In this document: one piece after another, positions 13,499-14,676 of the stretch
How the letters are laid out: each line of letters begins with the position of its first letter
Numbering within the stretch: the stretch's first letter is position 1
From: Rhodospirillaceae bacterium
GTDB taxonomy: Bacteria; Pseudomonadota; Alphaproteobacteria; MPNO01; UBA2964
Length of the DNA stretch: 14,676 nucleotides
Assembly: GCA_002724505.1 (NCBI GenBank)
Contig: PBOV01000063.1
Span: forward strand, 1 to 14,676
Direction: 5' to 3'
The notes under the pieces: generated by a model
Told to the model about the DNA's origin: nothing
The model's input: the letters and a program-made list of their open reading frames with translations, nothing else
Database searches by the model: none
Translations under genes and position numbers: made by a program

Positions 13499-14676
13499 TC
13501 AGAGGGTCTCGATGACACGAAGAGCAGTTGCTCGCCCACTGCCCAAAGCATTGTTAATGCTTGGCACACTAAGGTAGTCGCCACACAAGCTAATGGAATC
13601 TGGCGGGAACAACGGCTTGCAGTCTATCGGTGGAAGCGCGTCGGGAATCTGCATGTGAGTGATTACCTGCCAATCGTTAACAACTGCTGAGAATAGTTCT
13701 CGCAGCACGTTTTTTGTTTCAGCACGGATCTCGGCCTGATTGGCATCTAACCCTGGTGCTAAGCCTACACAGATCAGTGCATTGCCATTGCTCGAGTAAC
13801 CAGCATGCAAGTTTGTGGGGATCGAAACAGTTCGAACGAATTTCTGATCGCAGCCGGCTAGAAATAATATTGGCAGCTCAAAGGGTGGTTCAGGTGCTTC
13901 GTAGTAAATGCAACTTGCTTTGCGCCCATGGTGGTTCTTATCATCCGCTGCAAGTAAATCTTGCGCTTTCGAATATGGCACAGCGAGAACCACGTTTTTT
14001 GCTGCGATTAGTTCTCCATCTTCGAATTCGACGGCATTTTCGGTTATTTGCTTAGCGGCTTTGTTTAGGACGAGTTGGTTCTTATCGAGTAGATCAACCA
14101 TGCTATCGGGTATTGCTTGCATGCCATTTTCGGGTAGCCCTCCCGAACCACTCGCAAAGAACGGAAAAAGCTCGAAGAAGTGTGTTGCCGGTACGCTCTG
14201 CAGATCCGCTAGAAAGACCGACTCCCAGAATGGGTACATGAACTCGCTGTTAAAGCGTGATGTAAACGACCCCGCTAGATAATCTGCCACGCTGGCGGGT
14301 TCTGTTCGTTGAGTTCGCTCTAAGCCCTTTTGCATTTTTAATCTAAATAATCGCCATTTGTCACGAAATGTGCCAATGTCTGATGTGAGCATCTTCCAGA
14401 AGGCCCATAATTTTCTTTTGTCTTTTGACGGGTCAAGCAAAAACCGATTGCCTCGGGATGTATGTACCATTGCTCCCGACATGAAGGGTTTAAAATTTAG
14501 AGAGGCCAGTTCTATGAGGGATGTTACTTCCGTGTATGAATCAAGCAACACCTGGAAGCCCCGATCTAGAACAAAGCCGTCAAAGTATTGTGATGAACAT
14601 CGTCCACCAAAATGATCGTTGCTTTCGCATAATTTGTAGCTAACGCCTTGGCGTGCAAATTCAATAGCGCACCGCA
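13499..14676 (-). CDS. FAD-dependent phytoene-desaturase / protoporphyrinogen-oxidase-like oxidoreductase, N-terminus cut by window end
   Basis: The reading frame runs from the stop at 13499 to the window edge with no stop codon, so about 390 residues are visible and the start, with the GxGxxG loop, lies outside. The GTG at 14551 is internal: just upstream the frame encodes FGGRCSSQYFDGFVLDRGFQV (about nt 14552-14614), the conserved FAD region of the amine-oxidase/phytoene-desaturase superfamily. The middle contains FMYPFWESVFLADL (about 14200-14240), a segment typical of this family, then PENGMQAIP. The C-terminal FAD motif ISLCGDYLSVPSINNALGSG is followed by ATALRVIETL at the end (nt 13502-13591). 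The substrate is unknown. Plant- and cyanobacterial-type desaturase relatives act on carotenoids and HemY/CgoX on porphyrinogens; the neighbouring ferrochelatase makes a porphyrin link worth testing, but the genes converge and are not one operon. Confidence 0.85.
   Translation of the reverse strand, partial: RCAIEFARQGVSYKLCESNDHFGGRCSSQYFDGFVLDRGFQVLLDSYTEVTSLIELASLNFKPFMSGAMVHTSRGNRFLLDPSKDKRKLWAFWKMLTSDIGTFRDKWRLFRLKMQKGLERTQRTEPASVADYLAGSFTSRFNSEFMYPFWESVFLADLQSVPATHFFELFPFFASGSGGLPENGMQAIPDSMVDLLDKNQLVLNKAAKQITENAVEFEDGELIAAKNVVLAVPYSKAQDLLAADDKNHHGRKASCIYYEAPEPPFELPILFLAGCDQKFVRTVSIPTNLHAGYSSNGNALICVGLAPGLDANQAEIRAETKNVLRELFSAVVNDWQVITHMQIPDALPPIDCKPLFPPDSISLCGDYLSVPSINNALGSGRATALRVIETL

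Noticed and set aside
13908..14282. 124-codon plus-strand open frame opposite the desaturase-like gene
   Set aside because: The minus-strand frame shows clear amine-oxidase/desaturase motifs through this stretch; the plus-strand translation has no recognisable features.

Overview
The window looks like a chromosomal segment of a non-phototrophic, probably marine gammaproteobacterium. I infer this from the gene families, the tight gene packing and the moderate base composition; no rRNA or universal marker gene is present to fix the taxonomy. Every recognisable block points to one theme, a light / photo-oxidative stress response island: a LitR/CarH-family MerR regulator divergent from an unusual sigma-70 family factor, a class II photolyase, flavoenzymes, lipid-modifying enzymes and a ferrochelatase.

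Layout. (A) 3-4332, plus strand: the 3' end of an FAD-dependent amine-oxidase-like protein, then DUF1365, a Cfa-type SAM methyltransferase, a DUF1295 membrane protein and a second Cfa-like methyltransferase. Genes overlap or lie within about 30 nt, so this is one operon, probably for methylation or remodelling of unsaturated membrane fatty acids. (B) 4369-5268, minus strand: the LitR-like regulator. (C) 5269-5485: the divergent control region, with a good sigma-70-type promoter flanked by two pairs of tandem 9-bp repeats. (D) 5486-11581, plus strand: sigma factor, SRPBCC-SDR fusion, halogenase-like flavoprotein, DUF523-DUF1722 protein and class II photolyase, the first four in tight coupling. 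(E) 11582-13439, plus strand: a 140-nt gap with a possible promoter, an unrecognised 81-aa protein, a four-helix membrane protein and an actinobacterial-type ferrochelatase. (F) 13499-14676, minus strand: a phytoene-desaturase / protoporphyrinogen-oxidase-like flavoprotein running off the window end.

Working model (inference): LitR represses the divergent sigma gene in the dark. Light relieves repression, and the sigma factor and/or LitR then switches on photolyase repair, membrane-lipid modification and flavin/porphyrin chemistry. The LitR protein lacks the residues that bind adenosylcobalamin in CarH, so it resembles class II LitR (PplR of Pseudomonas putida), which needs a partner photosensor. 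No LOV or other photoreceptor is visible here. No mobile element, CRISPR array, tRNA or rRNA was found. No gene-free stretch exceeds about 220 nt.
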